Source: an uncultured Prevotellaceae bacterium
GTDB taxonomy: Bacteria; Bacteroidota; Bacteroidia; Bacteroidales; Bacteroidaceae
DNA: 64,000 nucleotides
Direction: 5' to 3'
NCBI GenBank assembly: GCA_900316475.1
Contig: ONDA01000010.1
Location: 1 to 64,000 of the forward strand
This document shows, one piece after another, positions 22,600-30,256 of the stretch. The position numbers were made by a program, and so were the translations under genes. Below the pieces are notes generated by a model. That model searched no databases and had not been told where the DNA came from. It worked only from the letters and a program-made list of their open reading frames with translations. Position 1 is the stretch's first letter. The number at the start of each line of letters is the position of its first letter.

Positions 22600-24699
22600 T
22601 TATTTTATAATCACTTTCTTACCGTCCTGGATGTACAGGCCCTTCTGAGGCTGAGCTACGCGCTGACCAGCGAGGTTGTAATAGCCGTTAGCATTTGGCT
22701 CTTGGCTCTTGGCAATAGAGCTAATGCCTGTAGCGTCGCCGAAGTCGAAGGTCAGCGAGCGAGCCTCTGCGGGCACGTCCGTAGCCAGCAGATAAGCCTT
22801 GCCGGCGGGCACGGAGCTGGCGTTGGTCACCTTGCGGAACTCATCCTTATACAGCACGTAAGCAGCGTTGGCCTCAACGTCTGTTGCCGTCACGGCAGCG
22901 TTCAGCTTGTTCGTAGCCGAGATGTCGGTACCAGAAGCCACGACGGGGATGTCGTACGTCTCGCCGCCTGTTCCCTTCAGGATGAGGCCAGTACCAGCTG
23001 CCACAGCCTCAGTCACCTGTGTCAGCGTCACTTTGTCAGCAACGATGCTGGTCACCTGATAGGCAGTCAAACCTGTCGGCAGGTTAGCGCAGTCAAGTGC
23101 GTAAGCCGATGCGATGGTGCCGTAGGTGTTGAGGAGGGTGGTGGAGATGATGTCAGTCCTTTCTATGTAAATGAAGTCGACGGCATTGGTTACTCGTGAA
23201 GAAGAACCATCACCACCTGCTGCAACAAGCACGATATCAGTATTTTCTGTCAGCGTAAATTCGTCGCTTGTGATACCATCGCCGGGATAGAATGAATTAG
23301 ATGACGTGGCATTCTCCCAAATCGTTGCAGCACCTGCTTTGAAGGTGAATGTACATACAGACGCTGTACCCATAATATGGGCTGTCAGCTTGTACTTACC
23401 AGGGGCAAGGGTAGTGATAACCTGGTCTTCATCTTTGGCATAGCCGCCCTTTCCACCAGAGAAACGATCTGGCAGATATGCTGATGTAACAGGGGTCAAA
23501 GTGGCAATGTCCTCGGCTTCAGCAAGGAACACAATGTGAGTCTTGTCGCCTTTGGAATACTCTACGGAAATAACTTCGCCGTCACTGGTAGGAGTGGAAC
23601 TTGCGGAGTACGAATTGCTGGCTGCTGCCTTCTTGACAAGTGTACCACCGACATTGTAGAAATGCTTAAAAACGTAGGGTACAGCATCACCTTCGAATGT
23701 GCTTCCTGCCTTAACGGCCTCTATGATATTGCCACCATAGACGGCATTAATGGTGTAAGAATAGGTTGCAGCCTCGCGATAAATGAGTGTGATAACATTT
23801 GATGCTTCATCAGCCACCAATGTAATAGGAGTGTTGCCTGACTTGTAGATATACTTCTGCTCATTGTAGGTGATAGCTGCCGTCTGAGCGGCAGAAGCTT
23901 CTATCTCAGCCCCGACGTATGAATTGGTGACGATGTCATCGGCAATTTCTACATCGCTTTCGTTACGATACTTTATGGTGTAAGTTGTAGGAGTAACAAC
24001 TGGTACATCGCCGTCCTCTATCTCACGAACAACGATGTTGTCAATGGCAAAGTTCGCATTGTAGCGGCTTGACGCAAAAGTAATATTTCCTAAACCACCA
24101 GTAGCACTAGCACCGTCTACTGTGGTTCTTGCTAATATTACTTCGTCAGTGGACTTATTGGTCATTGTGACGTATGTCAAACTGCCCGAGCGTGAGATCT
24201 TACACGTCACCCAAGGTACAGTTGAAAGAGTAGGGTCACCTGAGCTATTAGGCAACGTAACCTGTGTGCCCGTTCCATTTATATTCCATGTTGTCACATT
24301 CTTATTCGTTTCTTTAAGAGAGAAAATCACACCGCTATTAGCAGCGTCTAAAAACTTCAGTTCGGTAGCCGTCTGATTGTTTGAACTGACAAGACGCAAG
24401 TCGAAAATCAGAGTAAAGTCATCGCCTGCAGCAACTTTTCCTGAGAGAATCGTACCCGTTACTGTTGAACCATTGTTGTTACGTGAATTTTGGACTACAG
24501 ACAGATAATAGTTGTCATCATCATTTAAAATTGTAGGAGTAAAACGGCCACTTGTTTTCGTACTCCAACCATCAGTAGTACTTGTGGAAGAATAAGACTC
24601 AGTGAACGGCGTCACTTCTGCCCACGCACTCGTTGTCCCCACGCCGAGCAAAGCTGCAGCGAGGAACATTCTCATTGTTTTGAGTAGTTTTTGTTTCAT
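22600..24699 (-). CDS. Large secreted protein with the same C-terminal tail (699 aa)
   Basis: The start at 24699 (MKQKLLKTMRMFLAAALLGVG) gives a signal peptide cleaved near TSAWA. The N-terminal part (SYSSTSTTDGWSTKTSGRF... to ...FAIDNIVVREIED) resembles a concanavalin-like or carbohydrate-binding beta-sandwich. Two MucBP-like segments (TYTIKYRNESDVEIAD; YTINAVYGGNIIEAVK) follow. The C-terminal 30 residues are nearly identical to those of the 749-residue protein, and the preceding ~150 residues are also related (SSVTLTEV/DKVTLTQV, AGTPLVLIG/AGTGLILKG). It appears to be a paralogue with a different N-terminal half. No enzyme motif is seen. Confidence 0.85.
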   Translation of the reverse strand: MKQKLLKTMRMFLAAALLGVGTTSAWAEVTPFTESYSSTSTTDGWSTKTSGRFTPTILNDDDNYYLSVVQNSRNNNGSTVTGTILSGKVAAGDDFTLIFDLRLVSSNNQTATELKFLDAANSGVIFSLKETNKNVTTWNINGTGTQVTLPNSSGDPTLSTVPWVTCKISRSGSLTYVTMTNKSTDEVILARTTVDGASATGGLGNITFASSRYNANFAIDNIVVREIEDGDVPVVTPTTYTIKYRNESDVEIADDIVTNSYVGAEIEASAAQTAAITYNEQKYIYKSGNTPITLVADEASNVITLIYREAATYSYTINAVYGGNIIEAVKAGSTFEGDAVPYVFKHFYNVGGTLVKKAAASNSYSASSTPTSDGEVISVEYSKGDKTHIVFLAEAEDIATLTPVTSAYLPDRFSGGKGGYAKDEDQVITTLAPGKYKLTAHIMGTASVCTFTFKAGAATIWENATSSNSFYPGDGITSDEFTLTENTDIVLVAAGGDGSSSRVTNAVDFIYIERTDIISTTLLNTYGTIASAYALDCANLPTGLTAYQVTSIVADKVTLTQVTEAVAAGTGLILKGTGGETYDIPVVASGTDISATNKLNAAVTATDVEANAAYVLYKDEFRKVTNASSVPAGKAYLLATDVPAEARSLTFDFGDATGISSIAKSQEPNANGYYNLAGQRVAQPQKGLYIQDGKKVIIK

Positions 24700-24755
24700 T
24701 GTTTTTAAATTGTTAGTTATAAAAAAAGTAAAAAGTATGCTAGTCAATGTGTTGG

Positions 24756-24787
24756 CAAAAATACGAAAAATAAAGCGAACTGCCAAA
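24756..24787 (-). promoter_or_regulatory. Promoter of the second secreted protein unit
   Basis: On the minus strand TATTTTTG (24756-24763) and TTTG (24784-24787) are 20 nt apart. Confidence 0.65.
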
Positions 24788-24878
24788 GCAATTCGCAAAA
24801 ATTATTCGAAAAAGTCAAAAATCGCGGTTGTTTTGCGCCGTCGTGGCGCATCGTCTGACCGTCCGACCATTAATAACT

Positions 24879-25211
24879 TTATAGAGCCACTTTCCCAATT
24901 CCTTTCATTTCAAGAGCCACCTGTACACCCAATGCACGGAACGCACGCATCATAGAAGAAAGGGTGATGCTTTTTCCGCTCTCTAAACGGCATACCTGAG
25001 CCCTCTGCACCCCCATTTTCTCGCCCAACTCAGCTTGTGTGAGTTTTTGGGCTTCACGTGCCTGCTTGATGGCTTCGCCCACACGATAGGCCTGAACTGC
25101 TTCGTCCACGCTACGTTCAAAAGCGTCACGCTCTGGCGTGCCAATCTTACCGTAATCTTCTTCCAGCAATTCCTCAAAGCTATACAGCTTCATGTCTCCA
25201 ACCTTTTTCAT
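24879..25211 (-). CDS. XRE-family helix-turn-helix regulator (HigA-like, solitary)
   Basis: The protein has 110 residues. The C-terminal half is a Cro/CI helix-turn-helix (IKQAREAQKLTQAELGEKMG then VQRAQVCRLESGKSITLSSM). The N-terminal half (SFEELLEEDYGKIGTPERDAFE) is the part that in HigA-type antitoxins binds the toxin. No HigB-like toxin gene stands upstream, where it is normally found, so this copy is either an orphan antitoxin or a repressor. Its neighbours are a secreted protein and a symporter gene, neither an obvious partner. Confidence 0.82.
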   Translation of the reverse strand: MKKVGDMKLYSFEELLEEDYGKIGTPERDAFERSVDEAVQAYRVGEAIKQAREAQKLTQAELGEKMGVQRAQVCRLESGKSITLSSMMRAFRALGVQVALEMKGIGKVAL

Positions 25212-25323
25212 ACCGTTCTTTTCTTGTTCTCAAAATATTGTTTTCTAAAAAGTCAATCATTGATTTTTTTTTCGTTATGTCGTGATGTCGTTATGACGTG
25301 ATGACGTTAGGGACGATTCCTTT

Positions 25324-26673
25324 TTACATTTCCTTATCTAACTGGTTGCGCCAGAGGTACTTGCGCGTCTCGTGGACGAGGATGCCGCTGAGGAAGAGGA
25401 GCGACAGCAGGTTGGGGATGGCCATCAGCGCGTTCATGCAGTCGGCCAGGTTCCAGACGACGGTGAGGTTCATGATGCTGCCCACGAAGAGGGCGGCGAT
25501 GTAGAGCAGGCGGTAGACGATGACCCAGCGACGGCCGCGTAGGTACTCGACGGCTCGTTCGCCATAGTAGCACCAGCCGAGGATGGTGGAGAAGGCGAAG
25601 GTGAGCAGGCCGAAGGTGAGCAGAGGTGTGCCCACGACGGGAATCTTCGAGAAGGCGGCCTTGGTCAGGGTGGCACCGTTGTCGAACGTGATGTCGGGGT
25701 AGGCCAGTACGCTGCTGACGATGACCAGACCGGTGAGGGCGCAGATGACGACGGTGTCCCAGAACGTGCCGCTCGACGATACCAAAGCCTGGCGCACGGG
25801 ATTGCGCGTCTGGGCGGCAGCGGCCACGATGGGGGCCGAACCCATGCCCGACTCGTTGGAGAACAGACCGCGGGCGATGCCGTAGCGGGCGGCCATCATC
25901 ACCGTGGTGCCGACAAAACCGCCGCCGGCAGCCTGTGGCGAGAAAGCGGAGGTGACGATGAACTGTACGGCGGGCCACAGGAAAGCGGCATTGACGCAGA
26001 GGATGTAGATGCAGCCCAAGACGTAGAGCAGAGCCATGAACGGCACTAACAGTCCGCAGACGCGGGCGATGCTCTTGACACCGCCGATGACGACGGCAGC
26101 CGTCAGCAGGCAGACGACGGCTCCCGTCAGGGCGGGGGCTATCTGGTATGTCTCGTGGGCGACGGTGGCTATGGCGTTGGCCTGTACGGTGTTGCCGATG
26201 CCGAAGGAGGCCAAGGCTGTGAACGCGGCGAAGAGAACGGCGAGCCATTTCCAGCCGAGGCCGCGCTCCAGGGCGTACATCGGACCGCCGAGCATCCGTC
26301 CGTCGGCCGTCTTCTCGCGATACTTGATGGCCAGCAGACCCTCGGCGTATTTCGTCGAGATGCCGAAGACGCCCGTCAGCCAGCACCACAGGACAGCCCC
26401 CGGACCGCCAAGGGCAATGGCCGTAGCCACGCCGATGATGTTGCCCGTGCCGATGGTGGCGGCTAAGGCTGTGGCGAGAGAGCCGAACTGCGACACGTCG
26501 CCCGTGGCGTCGGGGTCGCGTTTCACTGACAGGCGTATGGCGGTGAATATCTGACGTTGTGGAAAACGTAATATAACAGTAAGGTACACGTGCGTACCTA
26601 ATAATAGTATTATCATCGGCCAGCCCCATAGCCAGCCGCTGATGTCAGTCAGTATCTCGTTTAGTTGTTCCAT
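25324..26673 (-). CDS. Alanine/glycine:cation symporter (AGCS family)
   Basis: The protein has 449 residues and about ten to eleven membrane segments. Family signatures are ATIGTGNIIGVATAIALGGP near residue 90 and SNESGMGSAPIVAA near residue 270. AGCS carriers import alanine or glycine with sodium or protons. The start at 26673 gives the usual N-terminus with a periplasmic helix (LTDISGWLWGWPMIILLLGTH) and overlaps the end of the DUF4230 gene upstream by 13 bp, implying co-transcription. The G+C content is somewhat higher than in the secreted protein genes to the left. Confidence 0.95.
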   Translation of the reverse strand: MEQLNEILTDISGWLWGWPMIILLLGTHVYLTVILRFPQRQIFTAIRLSVKRDPDATGDVSQFGSLATALAATIGTGNIIGVATAIALGGPGAVLWCWLTGVFGISTKYAEGLLAIKYREKTADGRMLGGPMYALERGLGWKWLAVLFAAFTALASFGIGNTVQANAIATVAHETYQIAPALTGAVVCLLTAAVVIGGVKSIARVCGLLVPFMALLYVLGCIYILCVNAAFLWPAVQFIVTSAFSPQAAGGGFVGTTVMMAARYGIARGLFSNESGMGSAPIVAAAAQTRNPVRQALVSSSGTFWDTVVICALTGLVIVSSVLAYPDITFDNGATLTKAAFSKIPVVGTPLLTFGLLTFAFSTILGWCYYGERAVEYLRGRRWVIVYRLLYIAALFVGSIMNLTVVWNLADCMNALMAIPNLLSLLFLSGILVHETRKYLWRNQLDKEM

Positions 26674-27245
26674 GTGATTGTGATGTTGTTATACCCCATC
26701 GACCTGAGTAGCTGTCGCAGTTGGGCGTCGGCATTCTGACGGGCTGTCGCCAGGTTCTCGCGCGTCAGACTGTGTTTCAGCATCTGGCGACGAGCCTTGC
26801 GGTAGAGGGCTTCGCGGGCGGCTGGCTTCCAGCTTCCCGACTCAAAGAAGGCCTTGGTGCGGGCTTCGTCGATGAAGTTGCTGTCGAGCAGCGTCACACG
26901 GGGCAGGGTGGCCACGACGGTGTCGCCCCGTGCCTCAAGCTGTACACGACTCATGTCGATGCCTAAGCGCAGCGTGCCGTAGTAGATGCGTGCCAGGTGG
27001 TCGTCGCTGATAAAACCCTTGCGCACGGTGTCGACCAGCTCCTCGGTGGTGATGCTGAGAAACTCCCACTGACCGATGGCGCGGATGCTCTCTATCTGCT
27101 GGGGCGTGACGTCGATGCCGTCGTCAACCTCCAAGGCGATGTGGTTGTCCTTCTCGGCAAAGAGCAACCACCACAGCACAAGGATGACGACCACGAGCAA
27201 CAGTGTCCGTACCACCCACTTCAGTATGTTAATGCCATTCTTCAT
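26661..27245 (-). CDS. DUF4230 domain protein, membrane-anchored
   Basis: The protein has 194 residues. A single N-terminal membrane helix (WVVRTLLLVVVILVLWWLLF) is followed by a DUF4230 region (IESIRAIGQWEFLSITTEELVD...YGTLRLGIDMSRVQ...LPRVTLLDSNFIDEARTK). DUF4230 proteins occur widely in bacteria; their biochemical role is not known. The gene is second in a three-gene run with another DUF4230 gene upstream and the AGCS symporter downstream. Confidence 0.8.
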   Translation of the reverse strand: MKNGINILKWVVRTLLLVVVILVLWWLLFAEKDNHIALEVDDGIDVTPQQIESIRAIGQWEFLSITTEELVDTVRKGFISDDHLARIYYGTLRLGIDMSRVQLEARGDTVVATLPRVTLLDSNFIDEARTKAFFESGSWKPAAREALYRKARRQMLKHSLTRENLATARQNADAQLRQLLRSMGYNNITITWNN

Positions 27246-27263
27246 TCTTCACTTTTTCTTTCT

Positions 27264-27971
27264 TCACTTTTCACTCTTCACCGGCGAAGCGCCCTCACCC
27301 TTCACTTCCAGATACCTCCGTATGTCGTAAGGCTTGAAATCCTTGCGGTAGGCAATGGTGATGTCGGTATCGCGGAACCCCAGCTGACTAAGCAGCGGCA
27401 CCAGCACGCGGGCAGCGTCGGCACGGGCCCTGTCGGTGATGCCTAAACTGGGGATGCTCTGGATGATAGCCTCCCGTCCCTGCTGCTCGTAGCGGCTCAG
27501 CTCGGCATCGCTGAAGCCGGCGCGCACCAGTCCTACGTAGGAGCGTATCTCGCGTTGGTTCACCTTCGAGCTGGTCAGCACCACCTTCGGGTCGGGCAGC
27601 ACGATGGTAATCTTTTGGCCGTCGCGCTCGATGTTGGCTGCCGAGAAACCGCTGAAGTCGATGTATGCCTTCAGCGTGGCGTCCATGGGGATGGCCACCT
27701 TGCGGTCGCCTAACGGCAGTTTGACGTTGATGTCCTGCTTGAACAGACTGCCGCGAAGGTTTACCACGTCGTCGTGTGTCACAATCTTATGAACCTTGTA
27801 CTCGGTGGTGTAGAGCCGCGAGCACTGCTGTATCTGCATGACGAGCAAAGGCACGGTGTCTACTGACGTGTAGACGGTGGCCGGTTCAGGCTCTTCCTGT
27901 CCGGAACAAGAACAGCCCGACAGTATAGCGGCGGCTGTAAATGTGGCAATTATGACGATAGTACGCATCAT
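27264..27971 (-). CDS. DUF4230 domain lipoprotein
   Basis: The protein has 235 residues with a lipoprotein signal peptide (MMRTIVIIATFTAAAILSGC; the Cys is the lipidated residue). The DUF4230 region contains LYTTEYKVHKIVTHDD, FKQDINVKLPLGDRKVAIPM and ITIVLPDPKVVLTSSKVNQ. The last residues GEGASPVKSEK and the 18-bp gap to the next gene are made of GTGAAGAGTGAAAAGTGAAG repeats (27238-27300), so the C-terminus may have been altered by a repeat. It is probably exported to the inner face of the outer membrane. Function unknown. Confidence 0.8.
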   Translation of the reverse strand: MMRTIVIIATFTAAAILSGCSCSGQEEPEPATVYTSVDTVPLLVMQIQQCSRLYTTEYKVHKIVTHDDVVNLRGSLFKQDINVKLPLGDRKVAIPMDATLKAYIDFSGFSAANIERDGQKITIVLPDPKVVLTSSKVNQREIRSYVGLVRAGFSDAELSRYEQQGREAIIQSIPSLGITDRARADAARVLVPLLSQLGFRDTDITIAYRKDFKPYDIRRYLEVKGEGASPVKSEK

Positions 27972-27999
27972 CTGTACTTAAAAATCTTTAATGCGACGT

Positions 28000-28007
28000 C
28001 AAAGGTA
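28000..28007 (-). promoter_or_regulatory. -7 element of the DUF4230 operon
   Basis: TACCTTTG on the minus strand, 29 bp before the lipoprotein start. No -33 box stands at the right distance. Confidence 0.55.
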
Positions 28008-28070
28008 CGAAAAAAAAGCGATTTGGCCGAATATTCAAAAAAAAAATTTCATTTGATTAAACTTTTTCCT

Positions 28071-28078
28071 TAATTTTG
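28071..28078 (+). promoter_or_regulatory. -7 element of the DUF4890-like gene
   Basis: TAATTTTG fits TAnnTTTG. A TTTG at 28052-28055 is only 15 nt upstream, closer than usual. The 100-nt leader that follows has no recognised riboswitch. Confidence 0.5.
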
Positions 28079-28177
28079 CATCAGATTAATAGTTTTAGCA
28101 AGCAAGGCATCCCGGGGCTAAGCAGCGACTGACAGACTAAACAAACTGAAAGTAATAACTATTAAAATCAGAAAAAA

Positions 28178-28660
28178 ATGAGAAAAGTGATTTTGGCTAT
28201 CGTAGCCGTAATGACAATGACCGCCGCACAGGCACAGGATGGCAACAGACAAAGAGGCGAGCGTCGCCAATTTGACAGAACCGAAATGGTAAAACAGCGT
28301 ACTGACAATGTAGCCAAGAAATACGGACTGACCCAGGAGCAGACTGACAAGCTACTTGAATTAAATACAAAATATGCCGACAAGATGGGTGGCCGTATGG
28401 GCGGACAGAGAGGCAGACGCCCGGGAGCAAGACCTGGTGGCTTTGGTGGAGGTCAGAACGGCGGACAGCGTCCTGAACTGACTGAGGAACAGAAGCAGCA
28501 GATGGAGGCAGCGCGTAAGCAGCGCGAGGAGGCTATGAAGCAGTATGACGAAGAGCTGCAGAAAATTATGACTCCCGAGCAGTATGAAGCATATAAAGCC
28601 GACGAGGCCAAGCGCCGTCAGGAAGGTGGCCGTCGCGGTGGGTCGCGTAGAAATGACTGA
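28178..28660 (+). CDS. Secreted Gln/Arg/Gly-rich helical protein (DUF4890-like)
   Basis: The protein has 160 residues. The signal peptide MRKVILAIVAVMTMTAAQAQ is followed by a highly charged helical region (RTEMVKQRTDNVAKKYGLTQ), a GGRMGGQRGRRPGARPGG low-complexity stretch, and a second helix (LTEEQKQQMEAARKQREEAM...IMTPEQYEAY). The LTxEQxxKLxELNxKYA pattern recalls periplasmic CpxP/Spy-like helical chaperones and matches DUF4890 proteins of Bacteroidota. A stress-related periplasmic role is inference. The gene is monocistronic, with a clear terminator at 28767-28799. Confidence 0.75.
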   Translation: MRKVILAIVAVMTMTAAQAQDGNRQRGERRQFDRTEMVKQRTDNVAKKYGLTQEQTDKLLELNTKYADKMGGRMGGQRGRRPGARPGGFGGGQNGGQRPELTEEQKQQMEAARKQREEAMKQYDEELQKIMTPEQYEAYKADEAKRRQEGGRRGGSRRND

Positions 28661-28766
28661 AAGAACAAATATTCGTATCATAGTGATTTAGGTTAACATA
28701 GTGTTTTTGAAAGGCAAGCGTGCCTCCTTTGATGAGTATTAATCTAGGTAAAAGATAGGATAACTA

Positions 28767-28799
28767 ATGCCCGCAACAACTCGTTGCGGGCATTTTTTA
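28767..28799 (+). terminator. Intrinsic terminator after the DUF4890-like gene
   Basis: An 11-bp perfect stem pairs ATGCCCGCAAC (28767-28777) with GTTGCGGGCAT (28783-28793) around AACTC, followed by TTTTTT. Confidence 0.92.
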
Positions 28800-28832
28800 T
28801 AGCGATTATTCGCTTTTCTCGTAAATTATTGT

Positions 28833-28840
28833 TACCTTTG
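28833..28840 (+). promoter_or_regulatory. -7 element of the lipoprotein gene at 28863
   Basis: TACCTTTG, a perfect TAnnTTTG, 22 bp before the start codon. No clear -33 box. Confidence 0.55.
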
Positions 28841-28862
28841 CGGCTGTTTTAACAGAATAACT

Positions 28863-29426
28863 ATGAATAAGAGACTGACACTGGCACTGTTGGCAGCACT
28901 GACGCTGCTGACTGCCTGCAAAGAGAAGAAACAGACACAGGATATTATAGCACCCAAAGTGGAGGCTCCCAAGCTGTCGGGTCCCATCCGTATGCAGCCT
29001 TACGACAACACACGCGACGTGCAGTGGTTGGGTAAGCTCTACAAGGTTCAGGTCATCCGAACGGCCAACGACAGTCTGCCGATGGTGAAGGACGAGACGG
29101 GACAGAAGTTCGTCGACAACCGCATCAATGTCATCGTAAGGCGTGCCGATGGTTCGGTGGCTATCAGCAAAAGCTTTACCAAGGCTTATTTCGACCGTTA
29201 CCTTGACGCCCACTACCGTGAGATGGGCATCCTTGAAGGACTGGTGTTCGACGAGGTGGACGGTCAGCAGTTGGAGTTTGCTGCCAGTGTCTGTCTGCCG
29301 CAGACGGATGAGTATATTCCCTTAGAGGTGAAGATTGACAACTTCGGCAATGTCAGCGTGGAGCGCGACTCAGAACTGGACACGACAGGCAACGGCGAAC
29401 ACGACGCCGATAATGACGACGTTTAA
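28863..29426 (+). CDS. Putative lipoprotein, DUF4738-like
   Basis: The protein has 187 residues. The lipoprotein signal MNKRLTLALLAALTLLTAC ends with the lipidated Cys. The body (MQPYDNTRDVQWLGKLYKVQ...FVDNRINVIVRRADGS...FTKAYFDRYLD...EGLVFDEVDG) resembles DUF4738 lipoproteins of Bacteroides and Prevotella, from memory and not certain. The C-terminus is acidic (DSELDTTGNGEHDADNDDV). No catalytic motif. The stop codon is directly followed by CGATTAAC repeats that run into the end of the convergent HAD gene. Confidence 0.65.
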   Translation: MNKRLTLALLAALTLLTACKEKKQTQDIIAPKVEAPKLSGPIRMQPYDNTRDVQWLGKLYKVQVIRTANDSLPMVKDETGQKFVDNRINVIVRRADGSVAISKSFTKAYFDRYLDAHYREMGILEGLVFDEVDGQQLEFAASVCLPQTDEYIPLEVKIDNFGNVSVERDSELDTTGNGEHDADNDDV

Positions 29427-29489
29427 TCAATCGGTTACTCGATTAAACGATTAACCGATTAACCGATTAACCGATGAATCGTTTAACCG
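29427..29489. repeat. CGATTAAC direct repeats between convergent genes
   Basis: TCGATTAAACGATTAACCG and further ATTAACCG copies fill the space between the two stop codons and include the HAD stop. It is the same family as 5325-5353 and 5441-5490. Confidence 0.75.
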
Positions 29490-30208
29490 AAAAGCGACTC
29501 GTTCCACGCGTCGCGCAGGTCGGTCATCTTAGCAAAGAGCAGGTCGGCACCCTTGGAGGTCAGGGCCTCGTCGGGCAGTGGCCCCGTGTTGACAGCGATG
29601 GTGAAAGCCTGAGCAGCTACGCCGGCAGCCACACCTAAGGGAGCGTTCTCGACGACGATGGTCTGCCACGGCTCTGCGCCGGCTTTTTTCATCCCCATGA
29701 GATATGGGTCGGGAGCCGGTTTGCCGCGCGTGACGTCGTAGGCCGTCACGATGTGCTGTTCGTCGACGAAGCCACGGAAGTCGTTGGTCAGTCGCTTGAT
29801 GAGCGGTCGCTGACCGCTGCCGGTGACGACACCGATGCGCAGCCCCTGCCGATGGATACGCTCCATCAGACCGGTAATGCCGGGCATCAGCGGAGCCACA
29901 CCCATGTCGTGAAACAACCGCGTCTTCTCGTCGTACATCACCTGTGCCCGTTCCAACGTGATTTCCTCGCCCCGTTGCTGGAGCACCATCTGGCGGATGG
30001 TGTCTATGCCGCGTGCACCCTCGGTGGCATAGGCGTCGGCTTCGGTCATGTGTATGCCGAACGACGCCATCGACCGTTGCCAGGCTATGGCATGACGAGG
30101 CATGGAGTCGTAGAGTACGCCGTCCATGTCAAAGAGCACGGCTTTGGGCTCAAACTGCTCAAAGCCGTGCTTTTTAAGGTAATGGGCTATGGGGCCGATA
30201 GGACTCAT
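29483..30208 (-). CDS. HAD-superfamily hydrolase (beta-phosphoglucomutase-like subfamily)
   Basis: The protein has 241 residues. HAD motif I is LFDMDGVLYDSM (residues ~24-35), motif II VVTGSG, motif III K in TRGKPAPDPYLMG, and motif IV ENAPLGV. The cap region is helical. Such enzymes dephosphorylate or isomerise sugar phosphates; the substrate is unknown. The first residues MSPIGPIAHY are encoded by the edge of a CCTATNGGCCCCATAG repeat that occupies the gap to pgi (30203-30256), so the original N-terminus may have been rewritten. Confidence 0.88.
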   Translation of the reverse strand: MSPIGPIAHYLKKHGFEQFEPKAVLFDMDGVLYDSMPRHAIAWQRSMASFGIHMTEADAYATEGARGIDTIRQMVLQQRGEEITLERAQVMYDEKTRLFHDMGVAPLMPGITGLMERIHRQGLRIGVVTGSGQRPLIKRLTNDFRGFVDEQHIVTAYDVTRGKPAPDPYLMGMKKAGAEPWQTIVVENAPLGVAAGVAAQAFTIAVNTGPLPDEALTSKGADLLFAKMTDLRDAWNESLFG

Positions 30209-30256
30209 GATACCTATGGGACTAATAGGGCCAATGGAACTTATGGGGTCCTGGGC

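Noticed and set aside
24879..25320. Toxin-antitoxin module around the XRE regulator
   Set aside because: No toxin-like frame lies within 100 bp on the expected side; only the regulator can be supported.
25334..26629. 431-residue minus frame inside the symporter gene
   Set aside because: Arg/His-rich shadow of the AGCS gene in a +1 frame.
28079..28177. Possible riboswitch in the DUF4890-like leader
   Set aside because: The 99-nt leader shows no recognised aptamer core or switching terminator.
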